Origin: Bacteroides cellulosilyticus DSM 14838 | GTDB taxonomy: Bacteria; Bacteroidota; Bacteroidia; Bacteroidales; Bacteroidaceae | NCBI RefSeq assembly: GCF_000158035.1 | Contig: NZ_EQ973491.1 | Span: 894,875 to 927,149, forward strand | Reading direction: 5' to 3' | Length of the DNA: 32,275 bases | In this document: piece by piece, positions 17,794 through 24,956 of the stretch | Layout: the number at the start of each line of letters is the position of its first letter | Numbering within the stretch: position 1 is the stretch's first letter | The notes under the pieces: generated by a model | Seen by the model: the letters and a program-made list of their open reading frames with translations, nothing else | What the model was told of the DNA's origin: nothing | Databases searched by the model: none | Made by a program: the position numbers and the translations under genes

Positions 17794-17916
17794 TTTGTTT
17801 CAAAATGATTTGCTTCAATACTAAGATCTTCGTAGAGTAATATATTACTACTCAAATTCTTTTGGAGTAAAATCAAAGGAAATCATATTATGACAATTTT
17901 TGTATTTCATACTCCC

Positions 17917-18891
17917 CTAAAATTCATCTGAATATTCATCGTATTCATCAATAGGGTTATATTCTTCAAATAATTTTGTAGATTCAATTATTGATTCCTT
18001 CTGAATGATACATTCCTTTTCATCCCACCATTTCATCTGTTTATCTATAAAGAGAGAACAAGCTGGAATCTTTTTCTTTGCATTAGTAGGTATAAACTCT
18101 TTTCTTTGCATTTGCTTGAAATCTTTTACAATATCTAGTTGTTCTCCAAAAAATGGTTTTCTTAGAGTTTTAAAAGTTAGATAATATCCTCCAGCATTGC
18201 ATTCTTCCCCGTCTTCACTAAACCAAGTTGATTCTTCTATCCACCTCGTACAACGTCCAAAGTGTACAGAAACTATTTTATTGTCATTATTAGGAATCCA
18301 GTAATATACCCTCCCATAGTATAAACTATGGAGATATTTTTCAAATAAGCGTGGTCGAAAGACTTCTTCTCCAAGTTCCTTACATAGTGGTATTATATAT
18401 AAAACCAAAACTTTCCTTTTTTCGTATTCTACTAGTTTTTCATGTATTCTATTGATCGTATATGGGCTTATTTGTACTTCTATTGCTATTGGTAGCTCAT
18501 CAATTCTACCACTAATATCAGGTATGACCTCCTTTAAATCATATATTTCATTTTTGGGTATTGGACGTTCTTTTTCCCATTTTCCCGAAGGAAAGCTTTT
18601 TTGGAGGTATTCTAAAATTTCATTTTGACATTGTTCATGCAGAAGTCTATCTTTTTTCCCGATAATAGGACTTTGCCTTGCATTATGCGCAAAATGATCC
18701 ACTTTCTCTGTACATTTTCTTATTATTACATCACTCAAACAAACAGGACAATAAAATGGTCCATCTGATTTAGTAACATAATTAGCATATACTATTTTGT
18801 TATCCAACTTTCTACAGGCTTTTTGCCCTGCTAAGCCAGAACATCGAGAAGAATGAATATCTTTATCTACTTCTTTATTATTTTCTTTCAT
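17917..18891 (-). CDS. CoiA-like protein: zinc finger plus putative PD-(D/E)xK nuclease
   Basis: 324 residues. The N-terminal region has a zinc-ribbon-like YCPVC (C48, C51) followed by KVDHFAH (H66, H69), as in competence protein CoiA. Residues ~121-142 (VIPDISGRI, then IAIEVQIS) give D125...E138-x-Q140, the core of a restriction-like nuclease. The remainder, with an acidic tail (EYNPIDEYDEYSDEF), is not recognised. It is convergent with RloB and AT-rich. CoiA acts in transformation in Firmicutes, but CoiA-like nucleases in isolated accessory settings may instead be defence or mobile-element functions. I cannot separate these. A -7 box TACATTTG is at 18921-18928. Confidence 0.7.
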   Translation of the reverse strand: MKENNKEVDKDIHSSRCSGLAGQKACRKLDNKIVYANYVTKSDGPFYCPVCLSDVIIRKCTEKVDHFAHNARQSPIIGKKDRLLHEQCQNEILEYLQKSFPSGKWEKERPIPKNEIYDLKEVIPDISGRIDELPIAIEVQISPYTINRIHEKLVEYEKRKVLVLYIIPLCKELGEEVFRPRLFEKYLHSLYYGRVYYWIPNNDNKIVSVHFGRCTRWIEESTWFSEDGEECNAGGYYLTFKTLRKPFFGEQLDIVKDFKQMQRKEFIPTNAKKKIPACSLFIDKQMKWWDEKECIIQKESIIESTKLFEEYNPIDEYDEYSDEF

Positions 18892-18920
18892 GATTTATAG
18901 AGGTTAATAGGTATTTCTAA

Positions 18921-18928
18921 CAAATGTA
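18921..18928 (-). promoter_or_regulatory. -7 box of the CoiA-like gene
   Basis: The minus strand reads TACATTTG (TAnnTTTG), 29 nt before the ATG. Confidence 0.5.
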
Positions 18929-19258
18929 TGATTTTTTATAATAGAAAAATATTTTTTTGGTAGATTTTTAATTTGCATTGACAAAATAATTGCTTTAGTA
19001 TATGGAAGTAGTGAATCAAATTGTGTATAATAGCAAAGTATTCTATTATAAATTGGATACTTTATAATACCTTTGTCAATATACTGGTGCGATTGTCACC
19101 TATTAGATGTCTTGAAAATCTTTGCTCTGAGAATTATAACGAGATAATCAATGTACTGATTTCATTTATTGTGAAGAGAAGTATAGAGAATTTTAGGTAT
19201 AAATAGATAAGTAATAATTCAAGTCAATAACAAGTACCCTATTAATAACCGTAATCAG

Positions 19259-19316
19259 CGTTTTTAAAGAATAATAGCTACGTTTTTTAAGAATATTCTC
19301 CGCGTTTATTAACAGC
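19259..19316. repeat. three 22-bp spaced CGTTT(T)TWAA repeats
   Basis: Near-repeats start at 19259 (CGTTTTTAAAGAATA), 19281 (CGTTTTTTAAGAATA) and 19303 (CGTTTATTAACAG), exactly 22 bp apart. They lie in the otherwise empty AT-rich stretch 18929-19357. They could be a multi-copy operator or iteron remnant; no nearby gene explains them. Confidence 0.4.
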
Positions 19317-19357
19317 ATAAAAAATGGTAATTACACCAGATTTGGATATATTTCAAC

Positions 19358-19396
19358 AAAAAAGGCAGTAATCCTTGTGAGGAAATACCGCCTTTA
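19358..19396 (-). terminator. terminator of cryptic small transcription unit
   Basis: An imperfect stem pairs AAAGGCAGTA (from 19361) with TACCGCCTTT (to 19394), with a short apical part. The minus-strand 3' side ends in GCCTTTTTTG, a proper U-run. It fits transcription from the promoter at 19632-19663. Confidence 0.55.
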
Positions 19397-19449
19397 CTTC
19401 TTTTATATTCGTTACTATTTAGGGTGAAATTCACTCGGATTAGCTATAA

Positions 19450-19584
19450 TCAGCCTGAATAGCTTGGGAGTAAGCTATCAGTAATTATATATTTGATATC
19501 TGTTTTGTTGAAAATATTGTCAGATTTATTCGCTTTATGATGCTTGGCTGTAAGAATATTACGGTGTTCTTTGGATTTTTCCAT
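19450..19584 (-). CDS. putative 44-aa small protein, possibly frameshifted
   Basis: A 44-codon ORF (MEKSKEHRNILTAKHHKANK...) lies between a good promoter (19632-19663) and a terminator (19358-19396) on the same strand, forming a compact transcription unit. It is lysine/histidine-rich at the start. In the next frame, from about 19470, a protein-like end reads PKLFRLIIANPSEFHPK and stops at 19415. A single inserted base would give a 56-residue protein with this hydrophobic end. I do not recognise either form. It could also be a small RNA. Confidence 0.35.
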   Translation of the reverse strand: MEKSKEHRNILTAKHHKANKSDNIFNKTDIKYIITDSLLPSYSG

Positions 19585-19631
19585 TTGCTAAAGTTTTAGG
19601 TTTATATTAGAGTTCTGTTCTTAAACTTCTA

Positions 19632-19663
19632 CAAAGATACTACATCAGAAAGGTGAAGTCAAG
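19632..19663 (-). promoter_or_regulatory. promoter of cryptic small transcription unit
   Basis: The minus strand reads CTTG (19660-19663), 20 nt, then TATCTTTG (19632-19639). This is the same -7 octamer as in the rpmE2 promoter. Confidence 0.55.
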
Positions 19664-19716
19664 TATTTCAGTCCTCATTTTAAATCGTTTTTCTATTTAT
19701 GATGCTAATCTTTTGA

Positions 19717-20286
19717 TTAATAGTATTTTTCAATTCCGCCAAATCCTATTATCCTTTTATTTTCTTTTGTTTTGCTGATGAAGTTGTTTAACCGCTTCTC
19801 AAATTCTTCAGGACGTTTTCTCGCAGCTTCGATGTACGCTATTCGAATCCGCTTATATGCTTCGGAAAATGATTGATAGTTTTTCCATACCATTTCATTT
19901 TCTTTCAATTTATCAATTATATCATTGGGAAAAATGAAAGGCTCAGATAAAATACTTCGCGTTTTCTCCTCAAATTTCGGGTGTATCATTTTATTTTCCA
20001 ATAGCCATTTAAGCCTTTCTTTGTTGGCTTGCGAGTAAGTGCTTTTAGGTTTTCTGGGTGTGAAACGCTGAATTTTATGATCTTTGTCAAGTGGTTTGGT
20101 TGTACTGTCAATCCAATCGAAGCAAAGGGCTTCTTCAACGGCATCATTGTATAAAATGCTTTTTTTGCCGGATGATTTATAGGGAAATACAAACCATATT
20201 TCACTGGAGATTTCAAAGTTGTCCATTAACCACTTTCTCCAATCTTCTCGATTCTCAAAATACTTTATTTTATCTTCTGTAGTCAT
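19717..20286 (-). CDS. YdeI/OmpD-associated family protein
   Basis: 189 residues. The family pattern is clear: EIWFVFPYKSSGKKSILYND, then DAVEEALCFDWIDS (48-61), RFTPRKPKSTYSQANKER and a C-terminal EAARKRPEEFEKRL. These are small cytoplasmic proteins of unclear role, sometimes annotated as bacteriocin-protection or OmpD-associated; the name is historical. The bacteriocin-protection label is worth noting because two peptide loci flank it, but the evidence for such a role is weak. It is a single gene, divergent from the second RiPP locus across 369 bp. Confidence 0.8.
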   Translation of the reverse strand: MTTEDKIKYFENREDWRKWLMDNFEISSEIWFVFPYKSSGKKSILYNDAVEEALCFDWIDSTTKPLDKDHKIQRFTPRKPKSTYSQANKERLKWLLENKMIHPKFEEKTRSILSEPFIFPNDIIDKLKENEMVWKNYQSFSEAYKRIRIAYIEAARKRPEEFEKRLNNFISKTKENKRIIGFGGIEKYY

Positions 20287-20602
20287 AGCAAGTTATTCAA
20301 ACTAATCATTTTACTGCTTTACTTTCGTGGTAATGAATCATTTCGCAATTTAATTTTGCCTCAACAATTACTGTATGTAGCGCAGCTACCATTTTATACG
20401 ATGCTAAAACATGTAGGCTCCGACAGCTTAACGGCTTATTACAACTGCCAAAAATACTAAATCTTGGAGAAACAGCCTCAATTATCTTTTAAAACCTTTG
20501 CCATGATTTATGGGGCTTATCTTACATATAAGAAACCACGTGATTTAGTATAGTTCTCCTATGTTTTTTTATTCAGTCCTGTTAAAGTGGACTGGTGCTA
20601 CT
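20287..20602. other. intergenic region between YdeI-like gene and RiPP locus 2
   Basis: No coding sequence is supported in this stretch. It contains a possible minus-strand -7 box (TATTTTTG at 20449-20456) that could serve the YdeI-like gene with a long leader, and it leads into the plus-strand promoter of the precursor. Confidence 0.4.
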
Positions 20603-20610
20603 TATATTTG
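20581..20610 (+). promoter_or_regulatory. promoter of RiPP locus 2
   Basis: TATATTTG (20603-20610) is a good -7 box, 45 nt before the precursor ATG. Upstream is GTTAAA (20581-20586) rather than TTTG at -33. A similar GTTAAA-N15-TAGCTTTG arrangement precedes the third barrel gene (27462-27490). Confidence 0.55.
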
Positions 20611-20655
20611 CAATGTGATATTAATCAATGTTGTTTTATTTAAAATCTTTGAATT

Positions 20656-20808
20656 ATGAAAGATGACGAAAAAAAAGCGATTGAAGAATTATTGAATTCT
20701 GAGTTGGAACAAATTGAAGGTGGTGCTTGTCAGTGTGATACAGGTGCAGGTCAGATTGTCTTTACCGTTCCTGATAAAACAAAGGATGACGGTATTAGGC
20801 AAGCCTAA
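20656..20808 (+). CDS. double-glycine RiPP precursor peptide (locus 2), 50 aa
   Basis: This short ORF is easily missed by gene callers. Its 50 residues comprise an acidic/lysine leader MKDDEKKAIEELLNSELEQI, then EGG (Gly22-Gly23). The core starts ACQCDTGAGQIVFTVPDK and is 27 residues long, with two cysteines (25 and 27, C-x-C). Leader hydrophobic positions (LL..ELEQIEGG) match the double-glycine type cleaved by C39 peptidases. It has its own promoter and lies 157 nt upstream of a radical SAM/SPASM gene paralogous to that of locus 1. No peptidase or exporter is adjacent, so export may rely on the locus 1 ABC transporter. The class of modification is unknown. Confidence 0.8.
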   Translation: MKDDEKKAIEELLNSELEQIEGGACQCDTGAGQIVFTVPDKTKDDGIRQA

Positions 20809-20830
20809 AAGAGTACATTGACTCTATCAA

Positions 20831-20923
20831 AAATCTGTGTTATTATATTTTTGCAGATTTCTGATGTCATGGTGATTAACGAGGCTATACAAAGGTAGTT
20901 AATTATTTTTGGATAGCTTCGTT
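20831..20923 (+). promoter_or_regulatory. paired hairpins between precursor and maturase, possible attenuator
   Basis: Two stems follow the precursor. AAATCTG (20831-20837) pairs with CAGATTT (20854-20860). AACGAGGCTAT (20878-20888) pairs with ATAGCTTCGTT (20913-20923) through 11 bp including one G-T pair. Neither ends in a clean T-run, so partial termination or transcript-end stabilisation is more likely than full termination. A TATTTTTG at 20846-20853 could be an internal -7 box. Confidence 0.4.
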
Positions 20924-20965
20924 TAAATAGAATGGCTTTTTAAAAGTACATAATAAGTAATATAT

Positions 20966-22444
20966 ATGCATGTATACTTCAATCCTCAATATTTTATCAG
21001 AAATGAAAGAGGGTGTTCTTATATTATAGCAAAGGCGATTCCTGCAAGTGAAAAACTAAAAGGTAGTGTGGGGAGTATTAGTGTTCTGCCACCTATTATT
21101 GGATATATCTTATCGCACATTGAAAATTGCGAGTTGGAAATAGCAGAGAAGGAAATCTCAAATGTAACCCAGCTTCGGGTTGAAACTATCGATAGATTCA
21201 TCAAGAAATTGGTTGATAATGCACAAATGGTGGGATGGAAGTATAGAGGGGTAAACATTTTATTCCCACCTTTTTTGCTGCTAAGTTCAAAAGAGAGGTC
21301 TACCGGAGCTATGTATACAACAAAAGATTTCCTTTGGATGGAACCTTTTATTCCTAAGCGTCCTTCAATACCCCTGAACATTAATTTTATGATAACTACT
21401 AAATGTTGTACTAATTGCATCTATTGCTATGCAGATAGAGATCGAGAGGATGATTTGTCTTCCCAAGATGTTTTGAAAGTGTTGGATGAAGCACATGAAT
21501 TAGGAACCATAAACTTAACATTGTCAGGAGGAGATATATTTGCTTTTCTTGATTGGAAAGAGGTAGTACGGAAAGTGTGTCAATATGGGTTTTCATCTAT
21601 TCTGAGTACAAAAGTTCCATTAGGTAAAGATGATATTTTTTTCCTTAAGAAAGTTGGATTGAGAAATTTGCAAGTGTCCTTGGATGCAGTGTCGCCGAGT
21701 ATACTTATGACAACGTTGCGGGTGAAAAATGATTATGCAGGTAAAATGAAACAGATGCTTCAATACTGCGATGAGATTGGGCTGAAAGTAAATGTTAGAA
21801 CAGTTCTTACTAAGTATAATGCAAATGAAGTAGAAATAGGAAAGCTATTTTCATTCCTTAATGGATTATCGAATGTTAATTCTTGGGTGTTAACCCCAGC
21901 CTTTTATTCCGCATTTAAAGATAATTACCAACAATATCGTGCAAGTGATTTGGAATTGATTAAAATTTATAACCAGACTAAAGAATTAAACACTGTAGCC
22001 CATTTTACAATATTGCATAATAAAATGAGTGAACGGAAATATACGCTTCAACCATATTCTACGGTTGAGAGCTTTGTGCAGAACAACCAAATATGCAATG
22101 CCAACAGTTATTCGATGGCTATATTGTCTAATGGAGATGTGACCGCTTGTGAAATGCTGTATGATAATCCTAACTTTATATTTGGTAATGTTCGTAATCA
22201 ATCTTTATACGATCTTTGGAACTCAACTGTTGCTTTAAAGATGTATTCCTATAAACAGAGCATGATTGAGCAGAAAGAAAATAATCAATGTTCTAGTTGC
22301 CGTGTATATTCGGATTGCAAACTGAATGTTGGAAAACGTATCTGTTATGTAGATATTACTAAAGTTTACGGTAAAGATAAATATGAATATCCTGATCCCA
22401 GATGTCCTGAAGCTTTGGTTATAAAGGAAAATTTGATTTTATGA
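20966..22444 (+). CDS. radical SAM/SPASM peptide maturase (RiPP locus 2)
   Basis: 492 residues. The radical SAM motif is C147-x3-C151-x2-C154 (TKCCTNCIYCYADRD) with the following LTLSGGD glycine motif. The SPASM-like end carries C377, C395, C442, C445, C451, C460 and C480. It is clearly related to the enzyme at 7813-9309: shared N-terminus (HVYFNPQYF versus DVYVLNPDYG), SLDA..., NPNFIFGN versus NPRFIIGD, and YPDPRC near the end. The first ~110 residues may be a leader-binding winged helix. The likely substrate is the 50-aa precursor upstream. The outer membrane barrel genes follow after 38 nt, so they are probably in one operon. Confidence 0.88.
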   Translation: MHVYFNPQYFIRNERGCSYIIAKAIPASEKLKGSVGSISVLPPIIGYILSHIENCELEIAEKEISNVTQLRVETIDRFIKKLVDNAQMVGWKYRGVNILFPPFLLLSSKERSTGAMYTTKDFLWMEPFIPKRPSIPLNINFMITTKCCTNCIYCYADRDREDDLSSQDVLKVLDEAHELGTINLTLSGGDIFAFLDWKEVVRKVCQYGFSSILSTKVPLGKDDIFFLKKVGLRNLQVSLDAVSPSILMTTLRVKNDYAGKMKQMLQYCDEIGLKVNVRTVLTKYNANEVEIGKLFSFLNGLSNVNSWVLTPAFYSAFKDNYQQYRASDLELIKIYNQTKELNTVAHFTILHNKMSERKYTLQPYSTVESFVQNNQICNANSYSMAILSNGDVTACEMLYDNPNFIFGNVRNQSLYDLWNSTVALKMYSYKQSMIEQKENNQCSSCRVYSDCKLNVGKRICYVDITKVYGKDKYEYPDPRCPEALVIKENLIL

Positions 22445-22482
22445 TGCTGTCTCAATATTGAATGAATTAAAATAGTATTATT

Positions 22483-23220
22483 ATGAAGCATATTTTCTCT
22501 CTCGCGTTCTTATTCCTGACCTTTGTTTATCAAGTATCCGGGCAAACGGTTAGTGGCATCTTGACGGATGAAGCAGGGCAGTCGGTTGCCTATGCCAATG
22601 TGATATTGTTGGCAGTAGCTGATTCTGCCTTTGTTTCAGGGACAATCAGTGATGACAAAGGTTCTTTTACTCTTGCGGTAGATGGTAAGGATAAAATTAT
22701 CCGCATATCTTCCATCGGATATGTGACTGTCTATCAGCGTTGCCATACTGCCGATTTAGGTGTTATACGTCTTGCGTCGGACACGCAGATGCTGAATGAG
22801 GTGGTGGTTAAGGGAAATCTGCCTAAAACAAGACTGAAAGGGGATGCCTTGGTTACTAATATTCAGAACTCGGTATTAAGCGTTGCTGGTTCGGCTAATG
22901 ATGTATTGGCGAAAATACCCGGTATACAGGGAAAAGACGGTAGCTTTACCGTGTTCGGCAAAGGAACTCCTATTTTTTATATCAATGGGAGACTGGTACG
23001 GGATAATTCGGAACTGGAACGTTTACATTCTTCTGATATAAAGAGTGTGGAAGTGGTAACAAATCCCGGAGCGCAGTATGATGCCACTGTAAAGGCGGTT
23101 GTTCTTATTCGTACTTTGAAACCTGTGGGTGAAGGGCTGGGCTTCAATGTTAAAACAGCTAATATGTATGGAGAGAATTTTTTTTACTCTCAACCAGTTC
23201 GATTTCAATTATCGTCATAA
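22483..23220 (+). CDS. outer membrane barrel 1, 5' part (frameshifted at T8)
   Basis: 245 residues: signal peptide (MKHIFSLAFLFLTFVYQVSG), a carboxypeptidase-regulatory-like domain (TVSGILTDEAGQSVAYANV... to ~105) and a plug-like domain (NEVVVKGN, ANDVLAKIPGIQ, GKGTPIFYINGR, VEVVTNPGAQYDA). The frame then leaves homology at a run of eight T (23178-23185) and ends in an unrelated tail (YSQPVRFQLSS). With seven T the frame joins the next ORF as NFFTLNQFDF and gives a 770-residue protein, matching paralogues 2 and 3 (769 and 772). As it stands the product lacks the barrel. Confidence 0.8.
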   Translation: MKHIFSLAFLFLTFVYQVSGQTVSGILTDEAGQSVAYANVILLAVADSAFVSGTISDDKGSFTLAVDGKDKIIRISSIGYVTVYQRCHTADLGVIRLASDTQMLNEVVVKGNLPKTRLKGDALVTNIQNSVLSVAGSANDVLAKIPGIQGKDGSFTVFGKGTPIFYINGRLVRDNSELERLHSSDIKSVEVVTNPGAQYDATVKAVVLIRTLKPVGEGLGFNVKTANMYGENFFYSQPVRFQLSS

Positions 23221-24796
23221 AGGCTTGGATATCATAGGCTCTCTTTTCTACAGTGGTGGAAAAGATGGTACGAACATCAGTTTGGACCAGCAAACATGGG
23301 TAGATACGCTGTGGACGCAGAAGTCGGATGCATATACTTTAGCCAGGAGAGAGAATTATAAAGCTCGTTTGGGTGCCAACTATATGTTTAATGAAAAACA
23401 TTCAGTCGGCATCCTTTATGATTTTGTTTATTATAGCACCGAGGAACCCAATTACACTATGCGCTCTGAGATAAGTGCGGACGGTAAACCTTATGATAGT
23501 TGGAAAAGTAAAAATGTGCTTTCTAATGAATATCCTGTTCATCTTGTCAATGCCTATTATGTGGGGACTATAGGCAGGTGGTTGGTCAATTTTAATACTG
23601 ATATGCGTTGGAGTTATGAAGAAGATAAGCAGACGACAACCGAAGATAGTGAAAATTATCAGGATAGAACCGTGAAGACGAACCGCCGCTATGATAACGG
23701 ATTGTTTGCTTCTAAATTGGTATTAAGTTATCCGTTTTGGAAAGGAAATTTGTCCTTCGGAGGCGAATATACGCATACTTATCAGAAGAATAAGTTTGCA
23801 AATGAACAGGGAATACTTCAGGATACGGATAATAAGGTTCAGGAATATAGTATTTCTGCCTTTGTAGAGTATAGACTGAAATTGGGAAAGTTAGATGTCG
23901 GAGCCGGAATACGTTATGAACATAATACCTCCGATTACTATGAAAGCGGTAAACTGGTGAATGAACAAAGTAAAGTATACGATAATATTTTTCCGACTGT
24001 TTCATTGGCTTATCCGTTTGGACCGGTATCTGCCAATTTAAGCTATACGATGAAGACTCGGAGACCTTCTTATTCGCAATTGGACGGTAATATGAATTAC
24101 ATCAATCGTTATACCTACATGAGTGGTAATCCTTTGCTGAAACCTACTACTTACTCTGATCTTACTTGGATGTCATCTTATAAGTTTTTTCAGTTGATTA
24201 TCAGCTATCAGAGATCTGAAAATGCCATTATCCACGTAACGAATCAGTTGGAAACACAGCCGAACATATCGCATACCACTTATCAGAACTTCAATAAGAT
24301 AGATAAGGTTACTTTCCTGTTGGCTGCTTCTCCTACAATAGGATGTTGGAATCTTAATTATAGTGCGGGTATTATTAAGCAGTGGTTTGAGTTGGAGCAT
24401 TTGGGAGCTATAAAGAAGATGCATCGACCGATGCCTTATTTATCTATGTTCAATACTTTCACGTTACCGAAAGGATTCCAGATTACATTGGATGGTGTAT
24501 TCATGGGCAAAGGGCATGTGGAAAACCTTCTAATAGGTGAAAACAAATACATTGATGTCGGTATTGGCAAAACTTTCTTTAAGGATAAGGCTTTGTTGGT
24601 TAAATTAGATTGTTCTGACGTGTTTGACTGGAGGCGTAATAATACGACATTGTATGGAGAACGTAATATTCTGCGCGAAAAAGATAGTTGGACAGATTTG
24701 CAGAATATGCGGTTGACACTTCGTTACAGATTTAATTCTTCAAAAAGTAAATATAAAGGTACAGGTGCCGGTGAGGATGAGAAGGCAAGATTATGA
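23129..24796 (+). CDS. outer membrane barrel 1, 3' part (frameshifted at T8)
   Basis: The open frame holds the barrel of paralogue 1. True homology starts at about 23180 (FFTLNQFDFNYRHKGLDIIG); the residues before it come from reading the plug domain out of frame. The barrel contains the family landmark YINRYTYMSGNPLLKPTT and the C-terminal SKSKYKGTGAGEDEKARL seen in barrel 2. Starting from internal ATGs it would have no signal peptide, so it should be made correctly only when the T8 tract is corrected by slippage. Phase variation, mutation and sequencing error are the alternatives. Confidence 0.78.
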   Translation: MKGWASMLKQLICMERIFFTLNQFDFNYRHKGLDIIGSLFYSGGKDGTNISLDQQTWVDTLWTQKSDAYTLARRENYKARLGANYMFNEKHSVGILYDFVYYSTEEPNYTMRSEISADGKPYDSWKSKNVLSNEYPVHLVNAYYVGTIGRWLVNFNTDMRWSYEEDKQTTTEDSENYQDRTVKTNRRYDNGLFASKLVLSYPFWKGNLSFGGEYTHTYQKNKFANEQGILQDTDNKVQEYSISAFVEYRLKLGKLDVGAGIRYEHNTSDYYESGKLVNEQSKVYDNIFPTVSLAYPFGPVSANLSYTMKTRRPSYSQLDGNMNYINRYTYMSGNPLLKPTTYSDLTWMSSYKFFQLIISYQRSENAIIHVTNQLETQPNISHTTYQNFNKIDKVTFLLAASPTIGCWNLNYSAGIIKQWFELEHLGAIKKMHRPMPYLSMFNTFTLPKGFQITLDGVFMGKGHVENLLIGENKYIDVGIGKTFFKDKALLVKLDCSDVFDWRRNNTTLYGERNILREKDSWTDLQNMRLTLRYRFNSSKSKYKGTGAGEDEKARL

Positions 24797-24892
24797 AGAC
24801 AGTGTATATAGTATTGATTAAATAACTTGATTTAGTTAATTGCAATCACCCTAAATAGCAATAGCCTCCGGATTTTTCACGTGAGGATATTC
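24748..24892 (+). repeat. 145-bp direct repeat, copy 1 (end of barrel 1 and spacer)
   Basis: 142 of 145 positions match 27219-27363 by eye. It spans the last 16 codons of the barrel gene and ~95 bp of spacer. The hairpin AATAGCCTC/GAGGATATT at its end has a mismatch in this copy. Confidence 0.85.
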
Positions 24893-24956
24893 TGGATCAT
24901 GTTGTGAGAGAATATTATGGATATGTTCAGAAGAAGAAACATAGAATATTAGAAGT

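Noticed and set aside
17836..17849. 14-bp palindrome AGTAATATATTACT between RloB and the CoiA-like gene
   Set aside because: Pure AT-rich palindrome without GC core or T-run; too likely by chance to be called a terminator.
19021..19206. 61-codon plus-strand ORF with a TACCTTTG box inside
   Set aside because: AT-rich, low-complexity translation with no recognisable features. The -7-like box lies inside the ORF rather than before it.
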